The notes beneath the pieces were generated by a model, which saw only the letters and a program-made list of their open reading frames with translations, was not told the DNA's origin and ran no database searches. The translations under genes were made by a program, and so were the position numbers. Of a DNA stretch of 64,000 nt, positions 28,501 through 49,015 are shown piece after piece; the stretch's first letter is position 1, and the number at the start of each line of letters is the position of its first letter. The DNA is from Eremophila alpestris peregrina (taxonomy: Eukaryota; Chordata; Aves; Passeriformes; Alaudidae). The DNA lies in NCBI GenBank assembly GCA_009792885.1, contig WMCF01000029.1:4668000-4731999 (forward strand), given 5' to 3'.

Positions 28501-31228
28501 ACTGAAAGACAATGAAACATTGACAGAGATCAAAATTGATAATCAGGTAAGTGGGGTGGTGGTGATACCATAGCTAAACCTAGACAGTACTAATTGACTG
28601 AATATTTTTAGAAGACAGCTTGTGATAAACTCTTCAAATATTTTATGTTTAATTATCTTAACACCATCAACAATTGCCTTTAAGATTGTCAGAAGCATCC
28701 AGCTGAGGTTTCCCGGTCACTTCTGTGCTTCCTTGTGCTTTAAAGTGTACAAACACATTTTAGGGCTTTCTGCCTATTTGATGAACTAGAATGAAGCTGA
28801 GTGGTTTTTGACTGATACGGGGAAAGCATTTTGATCTCTTTCAGGATGAACACTCATAAGCTCTGTTGTCTTTGTGTACCCTTTATTTTAACAGAGACAG
28901 CAGCTGGGCACACATGCAGAAGTAGAAATTGCCAAGATGCTTGAAGAAAACAACAAAATCCTCAAATTTGGATACCATTTCACACAACAGGGACCTCGAG
29001 CCAGGGCAGCTGCAGCTATCACAAAAAACAATGATTTGGGTAAGGCCTGTCATTATTAACTGAATGGGTGTGTGGCACAGGCTTTAAAGGTGTCTGGTTA
29101 TTCCCCTTCTCCCTTGACAAAACCAGGACAGCACAAGATTAGTAGATCAGTTTCAGGTTTCTCCTGTGCTTTACTCCTACTTTTTTGTTGCTGCTTGATG
29201 TTTTCTGTCTTGTTGCAGGGTGTTAGGTCCATGAGTGGAGGATTTTTAACATAGTTTAGAACAAGAGCATTCAAATTTCATGTGAGTTGTGGCAAAGGGA
29301 GTGAAAACAATAGTTTTGGTCAATCAGTTGTATTCAGATAAGATTCATTTCTTCTTTAAAAGCAGAACTTGAAATTAGCATTGTAGGATGCCCTGTTCAG
29401 TGCCAGTATCCCAATGTCACTGGGATTGCTTGAGCAAGGAAACTGAACATCCTGTCATTTACAGAGGCTGGGACTGAGTAATCTCTCCCTTGGTGGTTCT
29501 GTTCATGCACAAGCAGCTGATAGCAGTGACATCTTTATTTGCTGCAGTCAGGTTTGTTGGAGTCATCAGTTAGAATCCTAATGAAGTGGATCAGCAGAAA
29601 ATTGGTTAATAACCTAGCACATGAATGGAAATAATTTGTGTAATAATGTCAGACACTTGAAGCACTCAACTACAAAATCACGTCCATCTATTCAAATAGA
29701 ACTGCATTTTAAAATTCCATTTAATTAAATCTTTTGGGTTTAGATGCTTTGTGGTGACCTCTCATCAGTGTGAAAAGGGGCCAGGCAGTTTAGTAGTCAT
29801 AGCAGTAGTTAAGGAATATATTAGAGGGAATGACACAGGAAATTGGAATTTGATTTAAAGATCTGATTCCCCTCTGAATAAAGGTTAAAGTGGAGGAGAG
29901 CAGCTCTGAAAGATCTGGATGAGTAACTAGAATAGAGCACAGAGAAATGAGAAAGGCACTCATACACTATATGCTATATCCAAATAGATTCTAAGCCAGT
30001 TGGGTATTTTATCACAATGCTTCAAGTGTCTCACAGCTTTCTAAGGTTTCCCCTCTCACAAGTTCTCTTATTAGTGCTTGACTGTTCAAAATCTGTGCTT
30101 CTATTGATATCTTGCCTGTTTTCCTTTGCTTTCTTAGTCTGGAGTATGCGAGTAAAGGTTTCTGCAAATACCTTTTCATCTCTCCAGCCCTGAAGCTACA
30201 GAGAAGGTTACTCTGAATACCCCCCTGGGTACTGAGCACTCAAACCAAGATATTTGAAGTCTCTCATTTCTCTCTTTGTACGTTCCTTCTAAAAAATGTC
30301 TACATCTTCTTTTTCCTTGCTCGCACTGTATTGTACCACTTCCCCGTTCTTTGTCTGTGTTCTTTAACTGCATGATTGGAGAAGTCTAGAGCTGGAAATT
30401 CTTTCCATCTGTTCTTGCAGTTTGATGGAAGCAGGTATGAATAACTTCTGCCACCTATCTTCCATTGAGTGCATTTGAGAACAGATTCAGATTCAGTTTC
30501 TTCTTATATGGATGTGCTTGCTTCACTTTTTCAAACAAAATGGAGATGTCCTTAATATTTTGTCCTTTATGTGTCCTGTAAGACCTTTAGTGCCATTTGC
30601 TTTGTCTGCACAGAAAAGCAAAACATGATTTGATGGTGTGAAAAGAAAACATCAAAAATAATACAAATGTTGAGGCAAACTCCAGTCATTCAATCAATAT
30701 TGCATATTCTCAAATCTTAATAGCATGTGAACTTTTAGTTATTCACAAATTTTTAGTGCTCTTGCATTTTCTGACAATTGAATGTTTTTATTAACAAATG
30801 GAAGGTTTTAGGCTGTTGATTGTAACATCTGTGTGTGTATAAATTGTGTTAGATATACTGTGAAACTCTTGTAGTGTTTCTTTTGAAGCCATGTAAATTA
30901 ATTCACCTCTAAAAACCTGCAAAACTGTAAAAAAAAAAGAATTCTTGCTTAGTCTGCTTATCAGACATAAGGTGATTAATGTTTCCCACAAGTCCTTCCT
31001 TGGAAGTATTTGCAACTGTTTGTGAATAAGGTGATAAGCTCAGCTTATTTGCTAAAAATGCTGCCTAATGCTAAATGTTAGCTACCTTAATTTGTGGTAC
31101 TTCATGTGACAAAGTCACTGTTCATGTTGTTGAAACACAGAAAATAGTTAAAATGCTAATATAGCAAATTTCTCTTTTTTGTCTCTCTTGTTGCAGTGCG
31201 GAAGAGAAGGGTTGAAGGGGACAATTAG
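16335..31228 (+). CDS. TMOD3: Tropomodulin-3, nine coding exons, 351 aa
   Basis: Tropomodulin-3 caps the slow-growing (pointed) ends of tropomyosin-coated actin filaments in the cytoplasm and membrane skeleton. The coding sequence joins 16397-16522, 17890-18046, 24996-25118, 25715-25804, 26290-26420, 27353-27460, 28403-28546, 28895-29039 and 31197-31228 (1056 nt with stop). All introns are GT-AG and frame is kept throughout. Residues 1-38 match the first tropomyosin-binding site, about 48-95 the first actin-binding region, about 109-144 the second tropomyosin site, and about 160-340 the leucine-rich-repeat domain. The segment FCDVVGSSNGVDKD and the end RKRRVEGDN match TMOD3 rather than TMOD1, 2 or 4. 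Human TMOD3 has 352 residues. ATG 16397 is the first in-frame ATG after an in-frame TAA at 16349. Confidence 0.95.
17890..18046 (+). CDS. TMOD3: TMOD3 coding exon 2
   Basis: This 157-nt exon encodes residues 43-94 plus one base. It carries the conserved LLPAGFRQKDQT and GPFDRERLLAYLEKQALE segments and the KDREDYVPFT motif of the first actin-binding region. The acceptor is CTTGCAG and the donor GTAACA. Confidence 0.95.
18047..24995 (+). other. TMOD3: TMOD3 intron after coding exon 2
   Basis: At about 6.9 kb this is the longest intron within the TMOD3 coding region. I saw no coding segment, no RNA gene and no clear transposon. It contains a TTTG-type simple repeat near 18771-18807 and AT-rich unique sequence. 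Confidence 0.8.
18771..18807. repeat. T-rich (TTTG)n simple repeat
   Basis: A T run is followed by four TTTG units and further T-rich sequence. It is intronic simple repeat in TMOD3. Confidence 0.8.
24996..25118 (+). CDS. TMOD3: TMOD3 coding exon 3
   Basis: This 123-nt exon encodes about residues 95-135. It reads KIFIPKQKPVQSFTEEK and then SLDPELEEALTSATDTEL, the conserved second tropomyosin-binding region. The acceptor is ACTCCAG and the donor GTGAGG. Confidence 0.95.
25715..25804 (+). CDS. TMOD3: TMOD3 coding exon 4
   Basis: This 90-nt exon encodes about residues 136-165, including ILGMSNLITNNQFCDVVG, the linker between the second tropomyosin site and the LRR domain. It is one of the most paralogue-specific regions and supports TMOD3 over TMOD2. 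The acceptor is TTTCCAG and the donor GTAAGT. Confidence 0.95.
26290..26420 (+). CDS. TMOD3: TMOD3 coding exon 5
   Basis: This 131-nt exon encodes about residues 166-209. It contains VKGEKMLPVFDEPPNPTNVE and LVEVNLNNIK, the start of the leucine-rich-repeat domain. The donor is GTAATT, phase 0. Confidence 0.95.
27353..27460 (+). CDS. TMOD3: TMOD3 coding exon 6
   Basis: This 108-nt exon encodes residues 210-245: NIPIPTLKEFAKALETNTHV followed by the LRR motif FSLAATRSNDPVAV. It has phase 0 at both ends. The acceptor TTAATTCAAG has a short pyrimidine tract. Confidence 0.95.
28403..28546 (+). CDS. TMOD3: TMOD3 coding exon 7
   Basis: This 144-nt exon encodes residues 246-293, with LRR segments LKSLNIESNFITGVGILAL and ETLTEIKIDNQ. 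It has phase 0 at both ends. The donor is GTAAGT. Confidence 0.95.
28895..29039 (+). CDS. TMOD3: TMOD3 coding exon 8
   Basis: This 145-nt exon encodes about residues 294-341: RQQLGTHAEVEIAKMLEENN, then KILKFGYHFTQQGPRARAA and ITKNNDL, the last LRR and the start of the C-terminal helix used in the second actin-binding site. The donor is GTAAGG. Confidence 0.95.
29040..31196 (+). other. TMOD3: TMOD3 last intron
   Basis: About 2.2 kb of AT-rich unique sequence lies between coding exons 8 and 9. I see no coding segment or clear repeat. Confidence 0.8.
31197..31228 (+). CDS. TMOD3: TMOD3 terminal coding exon
   Basis: The exon opens after TTGTTGCAG and completes the C terminus VRKRRVEGDN followed by TAG at 31226-31228. 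Only 32 nt are coding; the exon continues as 3' UTR. Confidence 0.93.
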
Positions 31229-32857
31229 CAAGGCTGGTGCCAGAGCTGTGGAGGCAGCACGGGCAGCACCGTGGGCTTTGGCAATCTTGGACTACATTGA
31301 CCTGGGTTAGAAGGGAAAAGACTGGAAACCCCATTCCTTTTAAAGCAAAGCAATAGAATCATCTGCTGGTATGCAGCACGGTTCTGGGATGGATGGAGAC
31401 ACAGTAACTGTGCCAGTCTCTGTACCATAGGCTTTGATTTGGTTTTTTAAAGAACTTTTTTTTGTATTTCAAGACTTTGGCTGTGCTTTCTACTAAAATG
31501 TAATTGCAAATCAATGGTTTAATTGTCTGTAGTCAAAGAATGGGACCTTTAAGATCATTGGGCAGATACTGACCCAACTGAAATGTTTGTAAGAAAATCT
31601 GGGGGTGTGTATTTACGTGGAGGGGTGTGTATATTCCTGACAACAATGAGTTAGTGAGAAGGGATTCTTCACCCAGCAGCTGGACTCATGTAGAGCTGTT
31701 CAGCTTTGTTCATATGCACTGAAGAGAAATCTTTCACAGCAATGTTATTTGTAATTCTACTGTTTTGTTTTTTACTAGTTCTTCATACTGTGATCCAGTT
31801 CAAAGGCATCCTTTTAAGCCAAACAAAAATAAATTGGCTGAGGACTTCTCCCAAGAGATTAGAGGGACTAATACAAAAATGGAAGCCTTGCAAAACAAGA
31901 AAAAAATTCAGGAGCCTTGCAAAATGAGAGTTCTTCTGTTACACCCAAATCCTTAAAGTCTTTTTCAAAAGGTCCCATAACTGTGTCTTGCTCTGTATCT
32001 AAATTGGATACGTTTTTAGACTGATTTCCTGTGTTCATCACCATTATTTAGTTTATATTATTTGTTTAAAAATTGTTATCTACATTCATAAGTATCAATT
32101 TCTCTAGAAGTAGTGGACATTCATCTTTAAAATACTGCATAACTGTACAGGAAGAGCAGCCTTAACTGTAAGACCACTGACCTAAGTTGCATTACATTAA
32201 GCTACTTGTACTTCATACAGATCTAACATGTTTTAATAAGAAAAATATCTGTGATGATGTTGAAACACTACCGAAGACATGCAAAAACTTATCAATATGT
32301 AGTGTCAAATCTCTAGGGCGTAGTCAATGAAGTGTTTAAGGTTCTACAAGCAAACTAATAAGGCAACAAGAATCACTTCAACTTCTGTACATAATCACAG
32401 TACACTTTGAAATAGGAAAATCTTGAAGCTTTTTGGTGTAGGTCTGTTTAGACTGTCATGGACCAGTTTGCCTTGAGATCACAAAAAATGTTCTACAGGA
32501 CTGCTTGGCTGTATTTATAGCAACAGAGTATTCAACTGACAACTGTTTTCATCCAAAGATCATAATGTGGTGAGCATTTATGTGTAGAAATCATATTGGA
32601 CTGAGATTTTTGCATCAGGTTGTATATACTATAAAAACAGAGCAAGGCTCTGACACTGTGCCCACATTGTAATTTGCTGCAAATCTTGGTTTGCATCTTT
32701 TAAAGATAGATTTTATTCTGGGAGTGGCTACAAATTTGACTGCAACTGTACAGATTTTGAACTATAGTGCCTTCAGTGGGAATGTGTATAGTTGGTTTAT
32801 ACTCGTGGAAGAACCTTTTTCCCTCTATTTCTAAATTGGCCTTTTATTAGAATTACA

Positions 32858-32863
32858 AATAAA
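32858..32863 (+). terminator. TMOD3: Candidate TMOD3 poly(A) signal
   Basis: A canonical AATAAA lies about 1.6 kb after the stop codon. It is one of several candidates; a second is at 33013-33018. Confidence 0.4.
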
Positions 32864-33012
32864 TATGTGCTCTGAAAAACAAGATTCAGTTGAAACCAAA
32901 GACTACACTTACTGTAACCTCACAACAACATCAGAAGTGTTCTGGTGAGTAACAAAAAGGGCTTCTTTTGGTGTGGGCTTTTGTAAATTTTCAATAACTT
33001 TTTAGATTATGA

Positions 33013-33018
33013 AATAAA
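33013..33018 (+). terminator. TMOD3: Candidate distal TMOD3 poly(A) signal
   Basis: A canonical AATAAA lies about 1.8 kb after the stop codon, with a T-rich stretch about 40 bases downstream. It is a distal alternative to the 32858 signal. Confidence 0.4.
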
Positions 33019-33035
33019 CTTTGAAATAGTTCTAA

Positions 33036-34239
33036 TACAATATGCATACAAGTTAAGTGTCTTTTTACAGACAGACACTGCTGTGTAAACGTGGCCAAAG
33101 CATGTCATGTGCTGAGTTGCCTAAAGCTGTGCTTTACATTTTATTTGCTAGGCACCATAATAATTTTGTGTCAAAAACCAGGCTCTAGTGTCTTCCTTCA
33201 TTTGTTGAAGGCTGCATGTTCACAGAATCTGTTCATGTATTGGGATTCTATGATGAGTTATTTTATCACTACATAAAAAGATTAGGCAATTATCTCCTAC
33301 TTGAAAATGAAGAAGAAAACTGAAAGGCTGGATTATGGAAATAATAGCCCAAATCTCTTTCTTGCTTTTACTAAATCAAGTTTGGCTGTTTGATTATTTA
33401 TATTCCAATCAAAGGCAGGGCCATTTAAGTTGCAGCTCTCAGGTGTCCTGTCACAAATGATATCATTGGACCCTAATAAATGGTTTAGCTCTATAGACAA
33501 CAGCTAAAAATTTGACTGCTTGTGACTTTCAGGACAGATACCTGACAGGCTGGGCATGGAAAACAAATTTTTTCAACCAGAAGGGTTTAATCATCCAAGT
33601 TGTTGCATGACCTTTGACATGGTGCATGGAACAGCTAACAACAATCACTTTTGTGGCTGCAGTGTATATCCTTTTTGGAATAAATGAAGAATTTCAGTCT
33701 GTAGCCAGGAATCTTCAACAGTCTCAACAAACAGAGTGATGTAATGCCATCGAGTGTGGTGAGATCCTGTGCATGACTTCACTGATTGTGAGTGCAGGAG
33801 TGGTATTTGATTACCTTACCATAAACACAAGGGCTTTTTTGCAAAAGAGATACCGTTTTCTTACTGATTATTTTTCCGGCTTAGTGCAGAAATCAAATGA
33901 CTGCATATGTTGATTCATTGAAACATAATTAATATTTCAGAGCAGTTACCTATTTACTCATGTATTTTAAAGAAATAGCCTCATTCTCTCTACAGCTTGA
34001 GTAATCCTGCGTTTGTAAGCTACAAACGAGCAAGTTTTCCATTTAAATTTCCATTGGGGAAACAGGTATTGAGTATTTTAGCGTATCAGCACTATATGCT
34101 GGCAGATTGTAAAACAGTTATTAATTTTTGAATTATTAAAATACTGTATTCTTGTTGTGGCTTCGGGGTTTTGTTTGTTTACTTTTCCAGTAGTGTACTG
34201 ACTGGCTTGGAACCCTTGTGTTTGTAGCAACACCTTTCC
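33036..34239. other. TMOD3-LEO1 intergenic stretch
   Basis: About 1.2 kb of AT-rich DNA separates the probable TMOD3 3' end from the LEO1 CpG island. There is no coding segment. Further AATAAA hexamers at 33475 and 33679 leave open a longer TMOD3 3' UTR. Confidence 0.6.
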
Positions 34240-34384
34240 TTCTCCAGCAGGGAATGGAGCGAGCCGGTGGCGCGGAGGGGGCCGGGTTTGCCTCAGCACA
34301 GGGCGGGGCCATGACAGCGCGGCTGCTTTGTCCGGAGCGCTGCAGCCACGCCGGGAGCGTGCGGAGCTGCAGCCGGGCACCTGC

Positions 34385-34957
34385 GGCCCCGGCTCTGTCC
34401 CCGTCCCCGCGGTGCCGCTCCCGGCCGGGCCATGTCCCCTCACGGCCCCGGCTCTGTCCCCGTCCCCGCNNNNNNNNNNNNNNNNNNNNNNNNNNNNNNN
34501 NNNNNNNNNNNNNNNNNNNNNNNNNNNNNNNNNNNNNNNNNNNNNNNNNNNNNNNNNNNNNNNNNNNNNNNNNNNNNNNNNNNNNNNNNNNNNNNNNNNN
34601 NNNNNNNNNNNNNNNNNNNNNNNNNNNNNNNNNNNNNNNNNNNNNNNNNNNNNNNNNNNNNNNNNNNNNNNNNNNNNNNNNNNNNNNNNNNNNNNNNNNN
34701 NNNNNNNNNNNNNNNNNNNNNNNNNNNNNNNNNNNNNNNNNNNNNNNNNNNNNNNNNNNNNNNNNNNNNNNNNNNNNNNCCCGCAGTGCCGCTCCCGGCC
34801 GGGCCATGTCCCCTCACGGCCCCGGCTCTGTCCCTGTCCCCGCAGTGCCGCTCCCGGCCGGGCCATGTCCCCTCCCGGCCGGGCCATGTCCCCTCCCGGC
34901 CGGGCCATGTCCCCTCACGGCCGGGCCATGTCCCCTCACGGCCGGGCCATGTCCCCT
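34385..34957. repeat. Nested GC-rich minisatellite (59-bp and 21-bp periods) with gap
   Basis: On the left flank GGCCCCGGCTCTGTCC recurs at 34385 and 34444, a 59-base period. On the right flank GTGCCGCTCC recurs at 34786 and 34845, again 59. From 34863 the piece CCATGTCCCCTC recurs at 34863, 34884, 34905, 34926 and 34947, a strict 21-base period. The 21-base unit is itself part of the 59-base unit. The minus strand carries closely spaced G4 runs that could form quadruplexes. The true copy number is hidden by the gap. Confidence 0.93.
34470..34779. other. Assembly gap, 310 N
   Basis: A run of N lies entirely inside the minisatellite, with the same repeat in the same orientation on both sides. 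The gap is best explained by collapse or failure of sequencing through the GC-rich repeat. Its true length is unknown. Confidence 0.99.
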
Positions 34958-35023
34958 CCTGTAGGAGGAAGCGCCCCCTTTCGGAGCGGCCCCCGCCGGG
35001 CTGCGGGCAGCTCGCGCGCAGTG

Positions 35024-35031
35024 TGACGTCA
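35024..35031. promoter_or_regulatory. LEO1: Perfect cAMP response element
   Basis: TGACGTCA is the full palindromic CREB/ATF site, 33 bases before the LEO1 start codon in the CpG island. Its position near the expected start site is typical of functional CREs. Binding is inferred. Confidence 0.65.
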
Positions 35032-35063
35032 GTGCGCGGCGCCGGCGGGGCCGCGCTGCCGCC

Positions 35064-45088
<10,025 letters not shown>

Positions 45089-45260
45089 GGAAGCGCAGCA
45101 GTTGATTTTTGTTGTTGTTTTTTCTATATATATGTTTATATATTGTACAGTTCTGTTAGAGCACAGATGTAAGTAACCACAAGGGGCTTATTTTGATAAA
45201 GGAAAATTCCTCAGTCTGCGTTTCTGGTGTGAATAAAGTTTTTTTGACTTCCTTTGACTC
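45089..45260 (+). other. LEO1: LEO1 3' UTR
   Basis: A short, T- and AT-rich 3' UTR of about 170 bases leads to a single canonical poly(A) signal. The exact cleavage site is an estimate. Confidence 0.75.
45232..45237 (+). terminator. LEO1: LEO1 poly(A) signal
   Basis: A canonical AATAAA lies 144 bases after the stop, followed by a T-rich element, the usual arrangement for cleavage 15-25 bases further on. Confidence 0.8.
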
Positions 45261-45707
45261 TAAGAGTTCTGTCTCATTGCAGCAAATGTTGCACCAGGGA
45301 TCATCACAGTGCTGATTCTGATCTTGCACAGTGCATTTCATTTTTGAGAGCTGTAGTAGCTGGTTTCCAAGTGAATGGGTCAGTAACTTGGTGAGTTCAT
45401 CAGGAGAAGCCATGCTAATCTCTGGGGAATGCTTCCATGAGAAGTTTGCCTGACAAGGATATGATGATAGAGCTTGCTAAGAACATACAGTGGTACAGTG
45501 CAACTCTGTTTCTTCCCTAGATACTCCTTATTTCCTGTTTACTGGACAGTACATTACTGTGCTGGTGTAATTTGCTGGCTAAAAACACTTCTTGCCATGT
45601 TTGAGTGAATCATTTTAACTGCATGAACTTCACAGTTAACTGATAACAGAAGACATTTACTTTTCATGCATTAAAGTCCAGAATGAATATCTGCATCTTG
45701 CCTGAGC

Positions 45708-45710
<3 letters not shown>

Positions 45711-45738
<28 letters not shown>

Positions 45739-45750
45739 ATAATAATGATA
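45711..45750. repeat. (AAT)n microsatellite
   Basis: About nine AAT units are followed by imperfect units (AAC, AAT, AATG), downstream of LEO1. Confidence 0.95.
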
Positions 45751-48690
45751 ACAGTCATGTGTTAGTGATGTAAATGTCAGAGTAAAAGCACTTATTTCAA
45801 CCAAACTGACATTTCTGCCAGCAGAGCTGAAAGTCTGCATTAAAAAGTGAAATGAATCACAATGCAAAAAATGCAACATTCTGAGGCACAATAGTGTCTC
45901 AGAATCTCATGTAATTCTTATGGTGCTATTTCCTCTTGTTTCTGGTAGGTTTTACAAATGGTTTTGTTTAGCTGGGACATTGCTGGAGGAGAATTTTCTG
46001 CATTTACACTGCTGCATTTACACTTTTTGTAAACACCTTATTTGACTTTCCCACTCTTTCTTTCAGGGATGACATCCCCATGTGCAGTTTTTCTCACTGA
46101 GGAGAGAGCATTCATGTGTTATCTGTGCTGCTCTTTTGGCTGACTTCTCCCACAGTCCTGCAGAGCCTGAATGACTTGAAGCTGAGAAAGCAGGAGTAGC
46201 TGAACTCCCTATAGACAAAAGCATGGAGTGATGCTGTGCAGTTTATGATGTGCATTTGTGTTACATGAGCTGAAATACAGTAGCTGGTGGTTATTGAAGG
46301 GGGTCTGGTCCCCATCTCTCTCCTGCCAAACTGAAATTGGCTTTTTCCTAAAATAGAAGGGACGAAGTGCCTCATAGAGTTTTGCTTGTGACATTCCCTG
46401 GCTCTGAGTTGGAGCTTTCAACCTGGACATCCTGCTTTTGTCACCTTTAACTGGGATAGTTGTTTGCCACATGCTCTACCTGCACTTCTGTCTGGAGGGC
46501 ATGGGAGTGTTGTGGCTGCAGAGCACAGAGCTCTGCATGTGCTAATATATTCTGCTGAGCAGCTGACTGCAGTGGAGACTGCAAGTGAGAGAGTGAAAAA
46601 CTTCAGCTTTCAAATCTGAGTGCCTGAGAAACTCTTTCTTTTTTTTTCCTTTCACTTAAATAGTTGTCTGAGAGTTTCTGTGCCTCTTTAATGTGCAGAT
46701 AAAGTCCTTCAGCTGCTGGAATTTTGACCCTGTAATCCTCTTAGTTTAGACCTCTGCTGGGAGGCTGGTTCCTTACATGAGGTTACCTGCTCTCCACTGG
46801 TAACTTTCTCAGGAAGCAGCCAGCTGTTTAGGAAGGGACTCAATCTATGTGGATGTAACATTTTGTACTTTCACATAAAAGCCTCCCAGATACCTCTAAA
46901 ACTGCAAATTTGGCATATGGAAACACAGCACCATTTCACTGGTAATGGGTTTACTTTTATGTCAGTTTAATGGCAATGTTGGCTATTTTTTTTTACTACA
47001 CTCCTGAGAGTGAAAATGTTTTAATCACTTTCTTAAGTTTCATGCTGACTAAGCCTTTACTAAGTAACTGGTCCACTTTAGCTTCCAAAAACGAGGCTTT
47101 TTGTGGATTACAAAGATGAAAAGAAGTCATTTTTTACACTGTCATCTTTTGTAAATTGCTCTTTTAAAGTCTTATTTAAATGTGGACTTTTAGAAAGTGT
47201 TCTCTCAGCTTAAATTGGTTTAACAATCATCTTGTAATTAAAGTCACTTGAATGAACTTAGCCTTATCCCCCAGCATTTTTTTAGCTGTGGGTCTAATGT
47301 AGGTTTTATTTAACTGGAAGACAATTTTTGCTCTCTTTTCCCAGGTTGTTGATGGAATGAGGGTGCATAAAGCCTGTTCCTAGTGCCTGGTGAGTCCTTA
47401 TGGTAGGTGGGTAAAAGGTTCAGGTGTGTTGCACAGTGCCAGGAGAGCCCAGCCCTGACCTCTCACTGCTGTGGAAGCAAAATACTCCTGCTCAGGAGGG
47501 AGGGCAGATTCCCTGAGGAAAGAAGTTTTCTCCTTCCTAAGTAGGGTGTGCAAATGAGATTTCTTGGGAAGAAAGACAAGTATCTCCAGTGAAAAGTACA
47601 GGAATTTATTACAAGATGTTCTCTAAAGTTCTCAGGACAAAATAGTCTTTATTTCAGCTCTCAGTGCAGTTACAGGCTGTGCCTGCTCACTGTCCATGTT
47701 CATTTCAGCTCTGGACTGAAACCTTCCCAAAAAATTGGCCAGACCAGGCAGGAAGCAGCAGCACAGCTGCCTCAGGGCAGGTTTGCAAAGGGCCTGTCAG
47801 AGCCCAGGGGATGTCCCAGGGAGCCAGCCCTGGCACAGGGATGTGCTGGGAGTTTGTGGAGCCTTCAGGGCAGGGAGGAGGAGCCCAGCTGAGCACAGCA
47901 ACCTGCAGGCATTGCTACCCACTGACCCAAAGTATTCCATCGTGGAATTACATCTTCAGATAAACCCAAGGGCACTTCCTTCTCTTGCAGTCATGGATAG
48001 TGGGAATGCATAGGGAATACTTTGACTTTTATCTTGACAGCCAGCTAATTTGATCTGGCTGCCCTTACTGTAGACATGCTGGATAGGATGTTGCTGTGAA
48101 TAAAAGTGCTTGATGGGTATTAAAATAGCCACGTCTGATTTTAAATATCCTTAATTCCAGTGGGATGAAAAAAACATGGGGCAGGGGAATGAATATTCAG
48201 GAGTTGTCCTGTAGTGACTGAATGAGCTGCAGAACTGCCCTGTTCTTATCACAGAGGTAACATCTGTGCATCTATTTAGGTTATTTATGGTGCTTGTCTG
48301 GTTGATAATTAGGTTTGTGTCTGCTGTCACTGGTTAGGTAATGTTTTCCCAGGATCTCCACTTGCAAATGGCTGGTTTTGTAGAGAGCTCCTTCAGAAGG
48401 GTTCCTTGCTGCCCTTTGGCTCACCTCAGGGGTTTGATGCTGTAAATTGCACTGTGTTTTCTCATCTCCTAAGGGGGCTGCATTTTCTTTTGGAAGCAGT
48501 GGGTTCAGAGCTACCTTGGGTGAAGGCTTTTCTGCTGTGAGCTGAGTGATTGGCACTGCTGTTTTCACAGTGCTGTCAGTGCACGAAGAATTAGGAGCAA
48601 AGGGAGGGAAGTTTCACACCTAAGCCCTCTTAAGACCCTTGTGGGTCAAAAAGCTCACAGTGAGCTCTGTGAAGCTGCAGGTTTGGCACA

Positions 48691-49015
48691 GGAATCACAG
48701 GCTGTCTCAGGCTGGAAGGGAGCAAAAGGATTGATGAGTCCAACTCACTGCTCCTCACAGGGCTGCTTAAAACCAGACCACAGGACTAAGAGCATTCAAG
48801 CACTTTTTGAGCTCTGTCAGGCTTGGTGCCATGGCCACTTCCCTGAGGGGCCTGTATCAGTGGCCAGCCACCTCTGGGTGAAGAGCTTTTTCCTGATGTC
48901 CAAGGTGAGCTTCCCTGGCACAGCTTCCCCCATTTCCTCGTGTCTGTGGCTCTGCAGAGATCAGAGATCCCCTCTGGCCCTGGAGGCAGCTGCAGAGGGT
49001 GCTCCCCTCCATGGC
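48691..49015 (-). mobile_element. CR1 LINE 3' fragment, 5'-truncated
   Basis: The plus strand reads as the reverse complement of an avian CR1 3' end. It runs GAATCACAG, GGCTGGAAGGGA, GAGTCCAACTC, then a stretch resembling the CR1 segment around GAGCTCTGTCAGGCTTGGTG, CCACTTCCCTGAGGGGCCTG, GGTGAAGAGCTTTTTCCTGA and CCTGGCACAGCTTC. The right end fades out near 49.02 kb, consistent with 5' truncation. No reverse-transcriptase frame remains. It supports a bird (or other sauropsid) origin. Confidence 0.85.

Larger units (their letters stand above)
31229..33035 (+). other. TMOD3: TMOD3 3' UTR (end estimated)
   Basis: After the stop there is AT-rich sequence without coding features. AATAAA hexamers occur at 31828, 32858 and 33013, and further ones at 33475 and 33679, so several ends are possible. 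I place the end just after the 33013 signal. Two Pumilio-type elements, TGTATATT near 31628 and TGTATATA at 32621, lie within it. Without 3'-end reads the true cleavage site is unknown. Confidence 0.5.

Noticed and set aside
33238..33260. ATTCTATGAT-like sequence resembling the CR1 3' terminal repeat
   Set aside because: A single short match; the preceding sequence does not resemble CR1.
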